Shown piece after piece: positions 33,427-46,049 of a stretch of 64,000 bases of DNA. Position 1 is the stretch's first letter, and every line of letters starts with the position of its first letter. The stretch comes from Multifurca ochricompacta (taxonomy: Eukaryota > Basidiomycota > Agaricomycetes > Russulales > Russulaceae). The notes below the pieces were generated by a model, which saw nothing but the letters and a program-made list of their open reading frames with translations, searched no databases and was not told where the DNA came from. Made by a program: the position numbers and the translations under genes. Location: contig WTXG01000002.1 of assembly GCA_022496185.1 (NCBI GenBank), positions 558,001 to 622,000 on the forward strand, given 5' to 3'.

Positions 33427-33496
33427 TCCAATAGAAAAGAGTGCCCTCCAACCCTGAGGACGTGAGAAAGGAAAAGATGGAAGATAGGGTATAGTC

Positions 33497-33530
33497 AACG
33501 TCCAACGTCCAACGTCCAACGTCTAACGTC
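33497..33530. repeat. AACGTCC heptamer array upstream of the USP gene
   Basis: Five imperfect units of AACGTCC lie about 70-105 bp upstream of the USP start codon at 33426 (minus strand reads GACGTTG repeats). Each unit has an ACGT core like bZIP half sites; no factor can be named. Confidence 0.55.
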
Positions 33531-33757
33531 GTGAGTCGCGATTGTCGTAGGGCAGGGCAGCCAATGGTCAATCTCCCACGGACCAACACTCGTTTGTTGA
33601 TTTTATCAACTTAGGTATACAACTTATAACTATGAACACATACAATAACGATACACGGATACGATACAAAACATAATCTCGAAGCATCACTATGTTATGC
33701 TACAACAGACGACGACACTTATAGACAGCGAAGGTCATCCACCTGGACATCTCTCCT

Positions 33758-34892
33758 TCATCCAACAGACAATGTACCATGGTCCTGCCAGGCACTTGGT
33801 GCCCAATCTCGTGTCATGAAACAAGGGCTCAGATGTATACCGACATCACTCATGATTTCCATCCCTGTCGTTGGCGTCAAGGCCGGTGTCATTAGCAATG
33901 GCGAAGAATATTGCGAAGAGGTTGCCGACAATGCTCGTGCCGGCGTTAAGAAATATCCAGCATCGGATCCTTGTGCAATTCGAGGTGACGGCGCCAGAAG
34001 CATTGGAGAGCTGCAGGAAAATCCTGTAGAGTGTCCAGTTTGCATCCCCAGGAAAGCCGCTGCACAAGGTGCCACAAGATGGCCAGGGATAAGTTCTCGA
34101 CAGTCGGACGGACTATTAAACTTACAGGAATCGGCCGGAAATGAGAGAAGCGAGTCCCAGCAGTCCGGCAGACTAGGCAAGGAAGTAGCCTGGCTGTAGG
34201 ACGAACCTTGGAGACCGGTAATCCGCTCTTCCATGATTCCCTCGACTTGTACCGATCCGCAAGCCACTACAGGGGGGCAATTGCGTTTGAAGACATCACC
34301 GTAAGTTTCTGGATCTAGTCCGTGCTTTCTGAGATGGGCCTTGAAAGCGGATGATCGCAGTATACTAGTCCAAATCAGAGATGAGCATTGAGCATATGAG
34401 AAGAGAGGTATGGTTTACCTTGACACGCAACCCTCAACGAAACATTTGAAAGGTTGCCTCGGGTAGTGCATCTCCTTGCGATGGCGCGCACAGGACGAGG
34501 GATCACCGAAGGCGGATTTACACCCAGGGAATCCGCAGCTGAACGGTTTCAGGCCAGTGCTAGACGCTCCTTGGTAAGTAAAGGTAATTCAGACTTCTAA
34601 CAACCTGTGGCCCATACTGGACGTTGCGGTGAGTCTTTAGTGCCGTGTATTGAGCAAAGCGCTTGCCGCACCCTGCCACCTCACAGAGATATGGCCTAGA
34701 CAAATTTGAGGACAATTCATTGGACCCCAATCAAAAAATACGCGCACTTGATGCCAGCATGCAAACGGGTGTGTCGTGTGCAGTCAGCCTTCCGCGTAAA
34801 GGCCTTCTTACATATCGGGCATACATTTCCAGGTCTAGACTGGGGACAGTGAGGATGAGCCGTGATTACGAGTTTAGATCTTACTGGTTCAT
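33758..34892 (-). CDS. C2H2 zinc-finger protein with four fingers (TFIIIA-like spacing), probable transcription factor
   Basis: Short exons encode tandem fingers: CPICKKAFTRKADCTRH, then YLCEVAGCGKRFAQYTALKT, then FSCGFPGCKSAFGDPSSCAR followed by HRKEMH, and CFVEGCVSSILRSSAFKAHL with RKH. Introns separate the fingers. The single exon after the last finger (from about 34370) runs GLDPETYGDVFKRN and then about 170 Ser/Pro/Thr-rich residues to the stop at 33758, which could be an activation region. The ATG at 34892 (MNQ) splices to PGNVCPIC across a GTAAGA...TCTAG intron; the frame is also open upstream to 35090, so the N-terminus may be longer. Target genes are unknown. Confidence 0.68.
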
Positions 34893-35373
34893 GACAGGAA
34901 GGCTAATGTGTACACTGTACACCTCTTCGTAATGCCGTGATGGATGAAAAAGTCGTGATTGAAGGGAAAAAAAGGTATCGACAATGCGCAGCACTGTCGT
35001 TCGATTGTGGGTATGAGGCTGCGTTGTTTGGGACCAGAAACAACAGAACCGACAGTGACAAGGAGGGGAAGACCATGGGTTGTTCCTCAAAGCGCTCTTA
35101 TAAGCTCAGTATACCAGCGTGGTTCACGGGCGGCTCTCCATAAGTTATTGTTTTATTTTCAAAGTCAAATCAAGTTGAACAAACTTAAGTGATCTTACCC
35201 GGAACGCGTACGTAAGGACACAAAAAGACTTCAATGGACCATTAGGTGATACACAATATAGAATTATAATTAATGTGAGACACGAACTGGAGCTGGCCTG
35301 GGAGGACAACAAGACAAGATAGCATAGCGCTTTCGGTCCGCCTCCACCGGCCATATCGGGGCTGGTACTTCGC
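34893..35373. other. Intergenic region, possible extended leader
   Basis: About 480 bp between the zinc-finger and F-box genes, both on the minus strand. An open frame on the minus strand (35090-34893) could be an N-terminal extension of the zinc-finger protein, but it is Cys/His/Ser-rich without known features. Confidence 0.45.
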
Positions 35374-36747
35374 TTAGTTTCCTAGTCCTGGACCAAAAAT
35401 TCTCTTTGTTACCAACTCCTTCATCCATGGAGCAATACAGTCCAGGTCTGCAAAAGTGAAAGATGCATATTGACTCCTCCCAAAGCCAACAACTAGATCG
35501 AGGTCTTGCAAAAACGGACCATCACCCCATGGCATGCTCGTCTGAGAACTTGTTATTTGAGCGGTCAGCCTGGAAGCAGTGGGTTTCATTTAGCACAAGT
35601 TTCGTTGAAAGGGTTTAGGCACTAACATGAGCCCACCGACCCATTGTTGTCCTTCTTCCTCAAGAGTGCCCACAGTCAACCATCGCTTGTCCCCCCCACC
35701 TGGTGTATAAAAAGGGTACGCGGCATGAGAAGGAGCAGGCAATGGATGGGTCAATCGTTCGTATGAGTAGCCACTTTTTGACTTGCTACTTGCGGTGCCA
35801 GGGGAACCCCCGCTGCTGACTTGATCGGAATACATTTCAATGCCCGGGGGATGTAGAAACGCTCGAGCATTTTTATTTATAGTGAATGCGCCACGCGGAT
35901 TGTTGAGTACACCAAGCGCAAGTATCCTCACGTCAGTTAGTTGAACCACGAGCTGGGATATTTCGCTTAGAATGCAATCATGCTGAATCAGTTACCCATA
36001 CTCTGATATGAGTCTCCAGATGTGCCAAATTACTTTGCAATCTACAAGAACCGTCATCTAAGGAAGAGTGGCAGATGAAAGAGTATATTCTACGCACTTC
36101 AAGTCGTTGAATATAGAAAGGGGGTTATAGTTGCGGGATGAGGCTTCCAATTCATTAGCCGAACCGTTCTTGTTTAATACAATGTACCTAGTCGACGCCT
36201 GAATAGAGTGAAAAGGAGTATATTAATAGCGCACGTACTTTGTCCAGGACTCGTCAGCGGTGCAAGTGATCATGCTGCGATGCCATACCCTGTAAAGGAG
36301 CCTGGGGCCTCAGGCTGTAAGTGACCCATGCCTCGAGACACAAACGCGCACGCACTTCTTAAAGGTTCCATTCCAACTCAGGTCTCTTTTCCACTTCTGC
36401 CACCCGGGTAGGAACCGCCTTTGAAAGCCTTCACGCCAATCCGCCTCTTTCATGTTTGGAAGCGTGGCTTCGAACAGTAAGAACCGAGGTTGAGCCATGC
36501 TTAAGATCTCGATCCAGTTCTGTCTTGGTACCGTTGTCCGCACGCTTAAGTGCTTCAAACAATCTTCATATACTTCACTATGCAAGTTACGGAGGATTGG
36601 TGCTCTCCATGGATTCAGGGAGCGATCTGATGCAATACTGTGCAGTCGTCGAGACAGATAAGACACGACGATAAGGGAGGCGAGATCCAATTCCTCCAAG
36701 ATAGCAATTACTAGTTCCACTGGAAGTGATTCGAGGGTAATAGGCAT
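35374..36747 (-). CDS. F-box protein
   Basis: An SCF ubiquitin-ligase substrate adaptor. The F-box is at the extreme N-terminus: MPITLESLPVELVIAILEEL, then SYLSRRLHSIASDRSLNPWR. A conserved basidiomycete region follows (RQNWIEILSMAQPRFLLFEA, RFLPGWQKWKRDLSW), and across short introns VWHRSMITCTADESWTK, RYIVLNKNGSANELEAS, LQSNLAHLETHIR, VQLTDVRILALGVLNNPRGA, RWLTVGTLEEEGQQWVGGLM and the tail FADLDCIAPWMKELVTKRIF. All splices keep the frame. There is no WD40 or LRR region; the C-terminal domain is not one I can name, so the substrate is unknown. Confidence 0.78.
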
Positions 36748-36916
36748 AGCTGTTGTTAGAGAGTATAAGTGTGGAATAGAGGAGAGGATAAAACGCTTAT
36801 GTGTGTGTGCGACGCATTATGTCATGTCATGATAAGATAATCTATGCTACAACTTGGTGTGTGTGGAAGTGTGCGCTGTTCTGTCTTTCAAACGATACTA
36901 TCTCTTTAGTATTGCA

Positions 36917-37467
36917 TCATATTCTCCCAGCTGGACGTATGTTGTACTCCTCTCTGAACTTCTCAAACTCCCCTTCCTTGGTTTTGTATTGATCGGTAAG
37001 ACTATCAATGACCTTACGGATCTAACGGCGAAATATAGTTCGCGTAGGATAGTAAGCCAACTCTTAAAGACTCACGCCGTCACGATTTGTCTGCAGCGCA
37101 GGCACAACGTCCTTGACAGTCCTCTCCACTAGTACACCGCCTATAAGGCGGAAGCATTTTCTGTCTGGTTCTTCTGCAAGTGCCTCGTTCAGCGTTGAAA
37201 GAACCAAGCTTGATTTAATTCAGCTGATGTGACAGATGTAAGTGTGGGATACTTAAAACGCACACATGCTCTTCCGCCTCTTGTTCAAGTTCCCCGATTT
37301 TAGATGCGAGATTCTGCAGATCGCTCTGAAAGCGAGAGTACGTTTGCTGCACCTCTATCCGTCAGGTTGGTAAATAATTGATGAGAAATTTTTTATGCAG
37401 ACAAACCTTGGTCAGATAATGGGGAAACCGTTGGTGCCTTTGATTTCTTTGAAGGTGACATTGGCAT
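36917..37467 (-). CDS. GIM4: Prefoldin subunit 2
   Basis: A beta-type subunit of the hexameric prefoldin chaperone that delivers nascent actin and tubulin to CCT. The start MPMSPSKKSKAPTVSPLSDQ at 37467 is followed across introns by the first coil EVQQTYSRFQSDLQNLASKI, the beta hairpin core CFRLIGGVLVERTVKDVVPA with LQTNRDG, and the second coil VIDSLTDQYKTKEGEFEKF, ending EEYNIRPAGRI at 36917. About 126 residues, close to the family norm. Four exons with GT-AG introns (for example the donor GTTTGTCT after SDQ and GTGAGT after RDG). The gene is intact. Divergent from NDUFS8. Confidence 0.88.
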
Positions 37468-37473
37468 TGACTC

Positions 37474-37530
37474 GAGGTGAGGTTGAGGTTGAGGTTAGGT
37501 TGAGGTTGAGGTTGAGGTTGAGGTTGAGGT
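37474..37530 (+). repeat. GAGGTT tandem array in the prefoldin 2/NDUFS8 promoter
   Basis: About nine GAGGTT units, one lacking a base, lie 7-63 bp upstream of the prefoldin start codon. In the prefoldin sense they read AACCTC, the same unit and strand relation as the array before YVC1. Confidence 0.65.
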
Positions 37531-37678
37531 ATGAATTTCGTATTCGAGAAGAGTCGTCACGAGATCTGTCACGCTGGCGTGACAATGTCTCAGTATGGCT
37601 ATGGGCCAATGGCTCGCTCGGAGCAGGCAGAGGCGGAGGTTGATGGTGGTGACGATGAGCTTGACGTTGACAGTCAAC

Positions 37679-38705
<1,027 letters not shown>

Positions 38706-39177
38706 ATCAAGTCGAGCGAGCTTGTCACATTGGAAATAACGCTCGGCCCTGAAATTCACATGCATTGTCTGCTCTTCTCAGGAGATTAATTCCAAGTAAA
38801 TTTTTAGAGTTACTTGAATAAACTCAACGCGGTCATAATAACATTTTCACGCTCAATTAAATTAGTGGATTCACCATTTTCTTTTCTTTTCATGGGGCTA
38901 TAAGATTTTCTTACAGGATGCCCGACATAATAAGCCTTCGGCTGATCTTGTGGGGGGTCGGGGGGGGGGGGGGGGTCCTTGACTAGCAGTATTTGTTTAT
39001 GAGCATTTACACAACGGATAGAGTAGTGGAACGACACGTGATCGCGGCGCGTTCTCTTAATTCACACACACACTTGTCTCGATACTCACGGCCACACGGA
39101 ACTTCAAAAAGACTTGTCAGTCAGGGCCATTCGTCTGACTGACTTATTTTTTCAAGCCATTCAAAGCGGTTGTCAGT
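38706..39177. other. Intergenic region with poly-G run
   Basis: A 472-bp spacer between NDUFS8 and the SAM carrier. It holds a G tract at about 38950-38977 (GGGG T C G17-like) and a CA tract at 39062-39072. No gene visible. Confidence 0.6.
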
Positions 39178-40336
39178 ATGTCCTCTGTCAACGCACCCAC
39201 GTTCGGCCAGTCTCTCATCGTAAGTCCGACATGCACCTACGTCCTTCACAATTTCACCACTTACGCTTTTCAGGCGGGCGGTCTTGCCGGAACATCTGTT
39301 GACCTCTTGTTCTATCCGATAGATTCAATAAAGACGCGTTTACAGTCTAATCATGGTTTTTACAAGGCAGGTGGATTTAGAGGCATATACAACGGCGTCG
39401 GGAGTGTCATCGTGGGTAGTGCTCCTGGAGGTGTGAATATCACATTATACATCTATGCTTGGAATCCTGACCTTGGGCGCTTCAACTCTAGCTGCCATCT
39501 TTTTTTGTACCTATGACACGCTCAAGCACGTACTACCAATACCTTCCTACCTTGGACCCATCAATCATATGGTATCTGCATCCATAGGCGAAATTGTGCG
39601 TGGTACAAGCACATGATCACTCAAGATAATCTGCTGACCATCTGTACGCACGACCCTGATCGTTGAAGGCAGCTTGCCTAATCCGGGTGCCGACAGAAGT
39701 GATCAAAACACGTTCACAAACGTCTTCCTATGGCGCACTGGCTAATTCTTCTCTCGCCACTGCCAGATTGGTATGGAAGACGAACGGACTAAAGGGTTTT
39801 TACAGAGGCTTCAGTACTACTGTCATGCGGGAGGTAAAATTTCCGTTGATGACGCACTCCCCATAACGGACACTAACGGGTGCACTTGGTGAAGATACCC
39901 TTTACTTCGTTGCAATTCCGATGTATGAAATTTTCAAACAACGTCTCTCGTACCTTCTGTATCACAAGCCTTCCTCCTTACGTCCTTACGAAGCGTCAAT
40001 ATGTGGGAGCGCGGCGGGTGGAATTGCTGCCGCGCTTACGACACCGCTGGATGTGTTGAAGACTCGTATCATGCTCGACCTTCGGGTGAGATTGGCTACT
40101 CTTTCACAAGTGAAAGAAAGAAGAAAATTCACCTTCACTTGTGTCAGGATCCTTCCCATCCGTCTTACCTACCTCCAGTTCGTCGACTTGGAGAAATATA
40201 TGCGTCGGAGGGATTACGTGCACTGTTTGCTGGCGTCATTCCAAGAACGATGTGGATCTCTGCTGGCGGTGCCGTATTTCTGGGTATGTACGAGTGGACT
40301 ATAGATTCTTTTAATTCTTCGCAAGAAGGACCTTAA
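39178..40336 (+). CDS. PET8: Mitochondrial S-adenosylmethionine carrier, one frame break
   Basis: A SLC25-family inner-membrane transporter importing SAM into mitochondria. [14 protein letters not shown] leads into three repeats, each with the P-x-D/E-x-x-K/R signature: [24 protein letters not shown] and [13 protein letters not shown], plus repeat landmarks [41 protein letters not shown] and [20 protein letters not shown]. Introns: about 39219-39273, 39431-39489, 39598-39668, 39836-39890 and 40090-40148. At 39918-39919 the sequence CAATTCCGATG breaks the frame between IPFTSLQF and MYEIFKQRL; one extra C restores the family's QFPMYE. Ends FNSSQEGP at 40336. Confidence 0.9.
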
Positions 40337-42116
40337 GGACACCACACGGTATCTCTACCTCACTTGTCACGATCACGAGGAGCTCAAGCCCGCTTTGAGT
40401 CGCCACGTCGGCGGGTCCGGCATTGGAAGCGCCCGCCCGCCTGGCCATCCTTTGGTCATGTCATGTCGCATGTCGTCACAATGTTATCTCCTTATCAGCG
40501 TCTTCATGACATTTCATTTTATAATTTCATGTTCGTCCGAAGGGGTAGGCTCCCACCGGTGTGAGATGAGACGTGAAGTGTGGGGGATGGTTCAGATGAG
40601 AAGCGAGGCGGGGCCCCTATCTTCAGAACCAACCAATACAACAGTGTTGGTTGGAGTTTATATCTATCTTTTAAATATGTTATGCCAGCTGCACCAGTTG
40701 CTCTCTTATACGATTCACCATTCTTTATTATTCCAGTCCAACCATATAAAAAATGAAAATGAAAATGAAAATGAAATGACAGAGGTAGACAGTAGACGGT
40801 CATCTTCCTTTAGTCGTCCGGGGGCGGTGAGCTAAGTTATCGTTATCGTTATCCCTATTCTATTCTATTCTATTTATTCTTCCCTATTCATAAGGTCAGC
40901 TGGGATAACAAAGCGGTCGACGAAGACGAAGAAGCATTAACGATTGACACATTAAGTATCTATTGACCGACCGGGAAAGGAGTTCCTTGGACTCCGCATC
41001 AGGGTTATCGGGTTCAGTTCAGAGTCGATCCACTCACTCCCACGCCAACGACAGGACTTCTAGACGACGACCTCATTAAAGCATCCCCAGGCAGTTAAGC
41101 CCAGCACAAAAAAAAATACATCATCAACCGACCAGCCAGAGAAAGACTTTCAGCGCTGTCTGAATTCCAGGGCCTCGCCCTCGGTCCGTATATCCCGGAA
41201 ACTCTATGGGCTATGGGTGGGATGTGCGTCCAGAGGCTCCCCAAGGCCACATACTTAATACATCACCGCCTCAGCTCGGCCTCGGAGTCTCAGGCACCTT
41301 GCAAGGACCTGAGTCTGAGCCTTAATCTGAGCCCTTGAGTCGTCAACTTTGGCCTCTGAGCTGAGCTGTAACTTGGACTCAAAAGCCGATAAGGCTTCAT
41401 TATCATATCATTTATCCACTTCGGCGCGATCAATGCTTATTTGAGTGTCGGAACTTAGCACCTAGCGGCCGGGATCAGAAGGCAATCAATCAATATTTCG
41501 TTTTCGTTTTGTTTCGAACTTCGAACAAATCCATCCAGTGACGAACCCGATCGTTCGTTCGTCCGGGAGAGCGCTGAGAGCGCTGGAGATGGGCGTCCAA
41601 ACGCCTCGAAGAGTTCGATACAGAATTTTACTTCCTCACATGATTATCAGGATTACAACTTAAAGCGGTTGCAGGAGTTCCACGACAGATTGCTTTGACC
41701 ATTGATTGAATCTACAGGAATAATTGGCTTCCATCGTTGAATGGAAGCCATGAGTGGGGGGGATATATAATGAATGGTACGGAGGAAACCGTCTCAAATA
41801 AAATAAATAAAAAGACCAAAAGTAAAGTAACGGGTAAAAACAAAAAAAAAAAAGGATTGCTGGATCCAGTTTGAAATGGTTTACATCTGGCAATCCGCTT
41901 TTTCAAATGAATATTTTCTTTTCTCTTTTCTCTTTTCTTTTAACAAGGGCAACCCGAAGCGGATACACGCATCTAGCGATGATGCTTTTTAAAAAAGACC
42001 GGGGAAACAGAGAAGAGAAAGAGAGAGGAAATAGTGCAAAATACATACAGAGGCACCAAATGGCCAGTTATGGCTGACAGGATAATAGGCAGAGGCAGAA
42101 CACACGCCCATATACA
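40337..42116. other. Long convergent intergenic region
   Basis: About 1.8 kb between the SAM carrier and the INO80F gene, which converge. Visible are a (GAAAAT)n run at 40748-40776, TCTAT repeats at 40854-40880, and a perfect 10-bp inverted repeat at 41725-41750. Several GAGTC/CTGAG-rich imperfect palindromes lie at 41280-41370. No coding-quality frame, tRNA or known RNA gene was recognised. Confidence 0.55.
41725..41750. repeat. Perfect short inverted repeat
   Basis: Arms TGGCTTCCAT (41725-41734) and ATGGAAGCCA (41741-41750) are exact reverse complements with a 6-nt loop CGTTGA. It lies about 370 bp beyond the INO80F stop codon. Confidence 0.7.
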
Positions 42117-43686
42117 TCAGTCGGCAGCTTCGGCGGCGCGATCGCGGATGTCCTCCATATCGACATCTCTTTCAAGTTCACCTTCAGAATGTGCGGCCAG
42201 TGCACGTCGAGGTACGTCTGTCTCCCTACCTGGTCCGTGCACCTGCGACCTTAGTCCTGAGACATCCCGTTCGTAATACGCATCACGAGGAGGGGGAGAG
42301 TCAGAGCGTGATCGTGATCGTGGTGACAATGAACGCGACACTGCCGGGTGAGGGCCATGTGGCCCGTCATTGTAGTGATAGGCTCGAGGCTCCCGGGTAT
42401 GAGGCAAGTAGCCGTCACGCTCGTCGTTTGGGTAACGTGAACGAGTGCTTGGATAGGACGGGCTGCCGCCACGCTGAATGACATCACCCCCCTCACGCTC
42501 ACGTAGTCTCCTCCCTCTTTCTCGCTCCCAATCTTGCTCACGCTCAGACGGCCCATAGGTGCTGAGGTTCGTGGCGGGTCCCATGCGCTGGTGATTGTGA
42601 ATCTGAGTTGACCCCCTGGAGCTAGTCGGCGAGCGCGAGTGAGAATGAGAGTGTGATGAAGGCGAGTGGGAACTCGGTAGCGGCTGTGAGGGGGGCTGTA
42701 ACCGAGTGGGAGGTGGTTCATATACATTTGAGCGATGTCCTCGTTGCTCGCGATCAGAATTATGATAGCCATGTGAGTATTCACGATACGTTGGAGACGT
42801 GGCCTCTGGCGCAGCCTGTTGGGGATGAGGGTATCCAGAGGGCGATGTTTGCAATGAAGCAGGTGCGTGAGAACCACGGGAACGCGAACGAAAGTGCGAC
42901 GGCGTGGTGGGCGGGTGAGGATACGAATTATGCGAGCTCGAGTGTCGGTCATAAGCGTGAGCGGGTTCCAGATGTTGCGTAGATGGGATGGTTGGCGGGG
43001 CTTGTGGCCGGGAATCCCGCTGTCCAGAAGCATACCTCGAGGAGGCGGACGTCGGGGTAAGAGCACCAGGAGTTGGAGGAGGACCGGAAGTTACTTCAGC
43101 GACTTGGACAGGCTGTCCATCAGAACCTGTCATGACCCTGATAGGTATACCACGGACCTGTACCAATCTCCAGCAGCTGGATCACTAGAGTCTACGACGA
43201 TGACGTTCGGCTCGGCCGGTTCCCTGGATTGATGGTGGCCATAAGACTGGGTGTGAGGCGGTGGATACGAAGGGGCGGGAGGCGCAGAGAGCGCGTTGGG
43301 AAATGATTGACGGGAGGAAAGACGTTCATAGAGAATACTGTGAAATATTCAGTTGAATTCAAGTTCAGGGCACGCAAGGGACTTACGCTCGCTCTAGCCG
43401 GAGGCGCTGAATATTCCGTTTAGACTGAAGGATCTTTATTTGTAACTTGTCATTGTCCTATATGAGATGGCTGTGTGTTAGCCAGCTAAGCAAAGATTGC
43501 GTCAGGTTGACTCACCATTTCTATTTCCTTGACTTTTTTCTTAAGCTCTCTATATTTGGCCTTATATTTGGCATCCTCTGCACCTGCCGCGATACCTTGC
43601 GTATAATTCTTTGATTTTTGTCTATTGTTGGCAGGCTGAGCGGACTGAGGATAATGAGAGGGGCCTGGGGAGGGCTGACGAGACAT
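42117..43686 (-). CDS. INO80F-domain protein (probable INO80 chromatin-remodelling subunit), one frame break
   Basis: After MSRQPSPGPSHYPQSAQ a coiled segment KYKAKYRELKKKVKEIEM runs on across introns to DNDKLQIKILQSKRNIQRLR and LERAILYERL. This is the short conserved helix I associate with INO80 subunit F proteins; the match is from recollection of the pattern and should be checked. The remaining 350 residues are Ser/Pro/His/Arg-rich and disordered, with RS/SR clusters, ending in an acidic DVDMEDIRDRAAEAAD. At about 43163-43167 (minus-strand GGAGATTGGTA) one extra base is needed to join VVDSSDPAAGD to LVQVRGIPIRVMTG. The start at 43686 is the ATG closest to the conserved helix; the frame is open upstream to 43800. 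Confidence 0.58.
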
Positions 43687-45372
43687 GGGGATGTGCAATA
43701 GGGAGGCACAGAAATGCAATGCCACTAGAAACGGAACTCGAAGCGGACTGTATGGTGGTTGACGTTGACAGAGAGGCTGTTTCGTTGTGTTATTGTTCAA
43801 TATTCGTGTAACGCAATTGCTCTCTCACATTCGGCGTTTTGCGTTCTCTAGACGCTCGCTCAGCTCAGCTCAGGCAGACCCCGACGTGACGGCGAGCTCA
43901 TGATGTTGTACAGCTTACTTGCTCGCCTGCCCACAGAGTTTAGAGTGTAAAGCGTATAAACTAAACTTGAACTTGAACAAACACGAACTACAAAAAATCA
44001 ATCCTAAATCCATTGACCTTTGACAATCACCGATGCGGTTACTTTCTCTTTCTTCTCTTCTCTTCTCTTCTATTCTCTCCAGATGGAGGAGGAACAGACT
44101 CACGGATGTAACGTCCTCACGCACGCACGGTAAAACGTGCTCTCACCACACCACACCCAAATAGGTGTTATCTCCGTCTGCAGGCTATGCGTCATCCTCT
44201 GAACCCCATCCAGTTACTGGGTCCCGACCGTTCATCCTTTATTCAAGTTAAGTCACACGGCGACCGCCTCATACATACAAGGATTCGGAGCCGCGCCGAC
44301 ACCAACTAGACCATTTAATCCATGGCTGTGTGCTCACACACTCGCTTCGCTTCTGCCGGGCCCCATTCTGTGGTGCGATCGAGTCATGCGTACAGGAAGC
44401 TTGGTTCATCCATGCAGGCGTGCTACCATGGGTGTACTTACTCGCATATTTGGTCACCGCCGCCGCCAAGTTATCACACCTCCGAGGATATAATTGAAGC
44501 CAACTGCGCAGCAGGGAATTCTGTTCAACCTTTCTGTTATACTCGGTAACATCATCACCGCGCAGACAGTGAGCACAGACACGAGTCAATCTGTCGGTGT
44601 CGTTGTATTATTAGGATTAGGCCCCCCCCCTCGCAGTGACACTTGGGTTAGGCTCACTTGTGTGACAGAACACGGAATTCTCCGTGAATCCCTCACCGCA
44701 CTGTTGAAAAGCCCAGCGGGGTGATGAACTAAGAGCTTGATGAGAAGATCTAGAGTGTAGAGAATGTGCGTAATGGAGAACGTTGGCGGACAATCGGCGT
44801 ACTTTGGCTTCCAGTGAGGGGTTCCAGAATGCAATGCAATGGGTGTCCCTCATGCGCTGCCCACACACACTCGATGGAATAGAAAATTATTCCCATCACC
44901 GATCGGTCGGTTTCTTCTTCAAGAAGTCAGTCATTGGAAGGATCAGATAGGAGTCATCGGCTATATGTCTAGGTCTATGATCACAAGTAAGTAAGAAAAT
45001 CCCGAATGAGACCAACCAACAGACCGATGAGTTGATTGACTTGACATGACAAGACAAGACAAGTATGATTGGGTGTGTATACCTATTCAGGAAATATCAC
45101 GTGGCATAAATTAACGCCTAGTCGGTCATACCTGTTTACGTTTACACACACCTCACCCACACTCACCCACTCACCCACACACCTCACACACCCACACCCA
45201 CATTAACCCATCATCTTCAACACAACAAAGTTCGTCTTTCACGTGTTCTCTCTTCTTATTGACTGACTGAATATGCCTTCACTTCAGTGTCTATCCCCTT
45301 TAGACAGTCAGTAGCATGTGTTCGGACTCTATCTTTCCCTCCGATAATTTTTTTTTTTTCCTTCATAGGGAC
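43687..45372. other. Long divergent intergenic region
   Basis: About 1.7 kb between the INO80F and NDUFA13 genes. Includes a TCTTC tract at 44050-44075 and CACACC/CACTCACC repeats at 45138-45205. Possible leaders of both genes; a T run ending in CTTCATAG at 45346-45368 looks like the 3' end of a 5'-UTR intron of NDUFA13. No further gene is seen. Confidence 0.5.
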
Positions 45373-46049
45373 ATGCCCCCAGTGGGAGGTTTTGAAGCCG
45401 TCAGGTATAAACGGAATCTTCCATTACGCGGGCCGAGTGGGTTAGCCATTCTTGGCGGTGTGACCGCCCTTTGCGCATATGGATTCTATCGTGTCGGAAA
45501 GGGAAACATTGAGAAGAGGTGCGTAGCTTTACAAGGAAGGGTGAATGGTACGAACCGCTCCGGTTTGCGGAACGGAAAACGTGTCAAGTGATGCGTCGAG
45601 CCCAACGGGGAACGTGGCGTTCTATGGGATCCGGCCGCGTGACGCAAGGCAACAATTGAGGATGGCTTATCGTGGCTCAACGATCGGGCCGTGGCTTGTG
45701 ATGACTAGTATTTTTTGGAAGGAGGACTGATTGAGATACGATTGTTTTCTTCTAGGGAGTTGCAGAGGGAGAAGATCTGGTCACGCATACACCTTGTTCC
45801 ATTACTACTCGCGGAAGGTGACAGGGATGCGTACCGACGAGAGCAGGCGGCATTGGCGCGGGAAAAGGAGATAATGAAGGAGGTGAAAGACTGGGAGGTA
45901 CGGTGATGCTTCGCCTGACACATGCCTGATTGGCTAACTGATAGCGCGTGTTCGTATTCCTGGAAACACCCCTGAAACTACTAAAGGTGGGCAAGAGCGT
46001 CTATAACAATCCACGTTATCGGTCATCCGAGTACATTGTGGTTTTGTAA
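45373..46049 (+). CDS. Complex I subunit NDUFA13 / GRIM-19
   Basis: A small membrane-anchored accessory subunit of mitochondrial complex I. MPPVGGFEAVRYKRNLPLRG and the single transmembrane helix SGLAILGGVTALCAYGFYRV are diagnostic, followed by ELQREKIWSRIHLVPLLLAE and a charged helix REQAALAREKEIMKEVKDWE. Exons 45373-45518, 45756-45897 and 45987-46049 give 116 residues. An alternative acceptor at 45943-45945 would add a 14-residue insert (RVFVFLETPLKLLK); the shorter form (DWE then VGKSVYNN) fits the family better. An upstream in-frame ATG at 45316 is probably separated by a 5'-UTR intron ending at 45368. Confidence 0.88.

Noticed and set aside
38950..38977. G-quadruplex regulatory element at the poly-G run
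   Set aside because: A homopolymer run of uncertain length in intergenic DNA; other runs in the window suggest length errors, so structure claims are not supportable.
40395..40835. 146-codon open frame after the SAM carrier
   Set aside because: No family features; low-complexity end encoded by the GAAAAT repeat; no splice or start context.
44269..44724. Overlapping open frames on both strands between INO80F and NDUFA13
   Set aside because: Typical random frames in GC-rich spacer; none has domain-like sequence.
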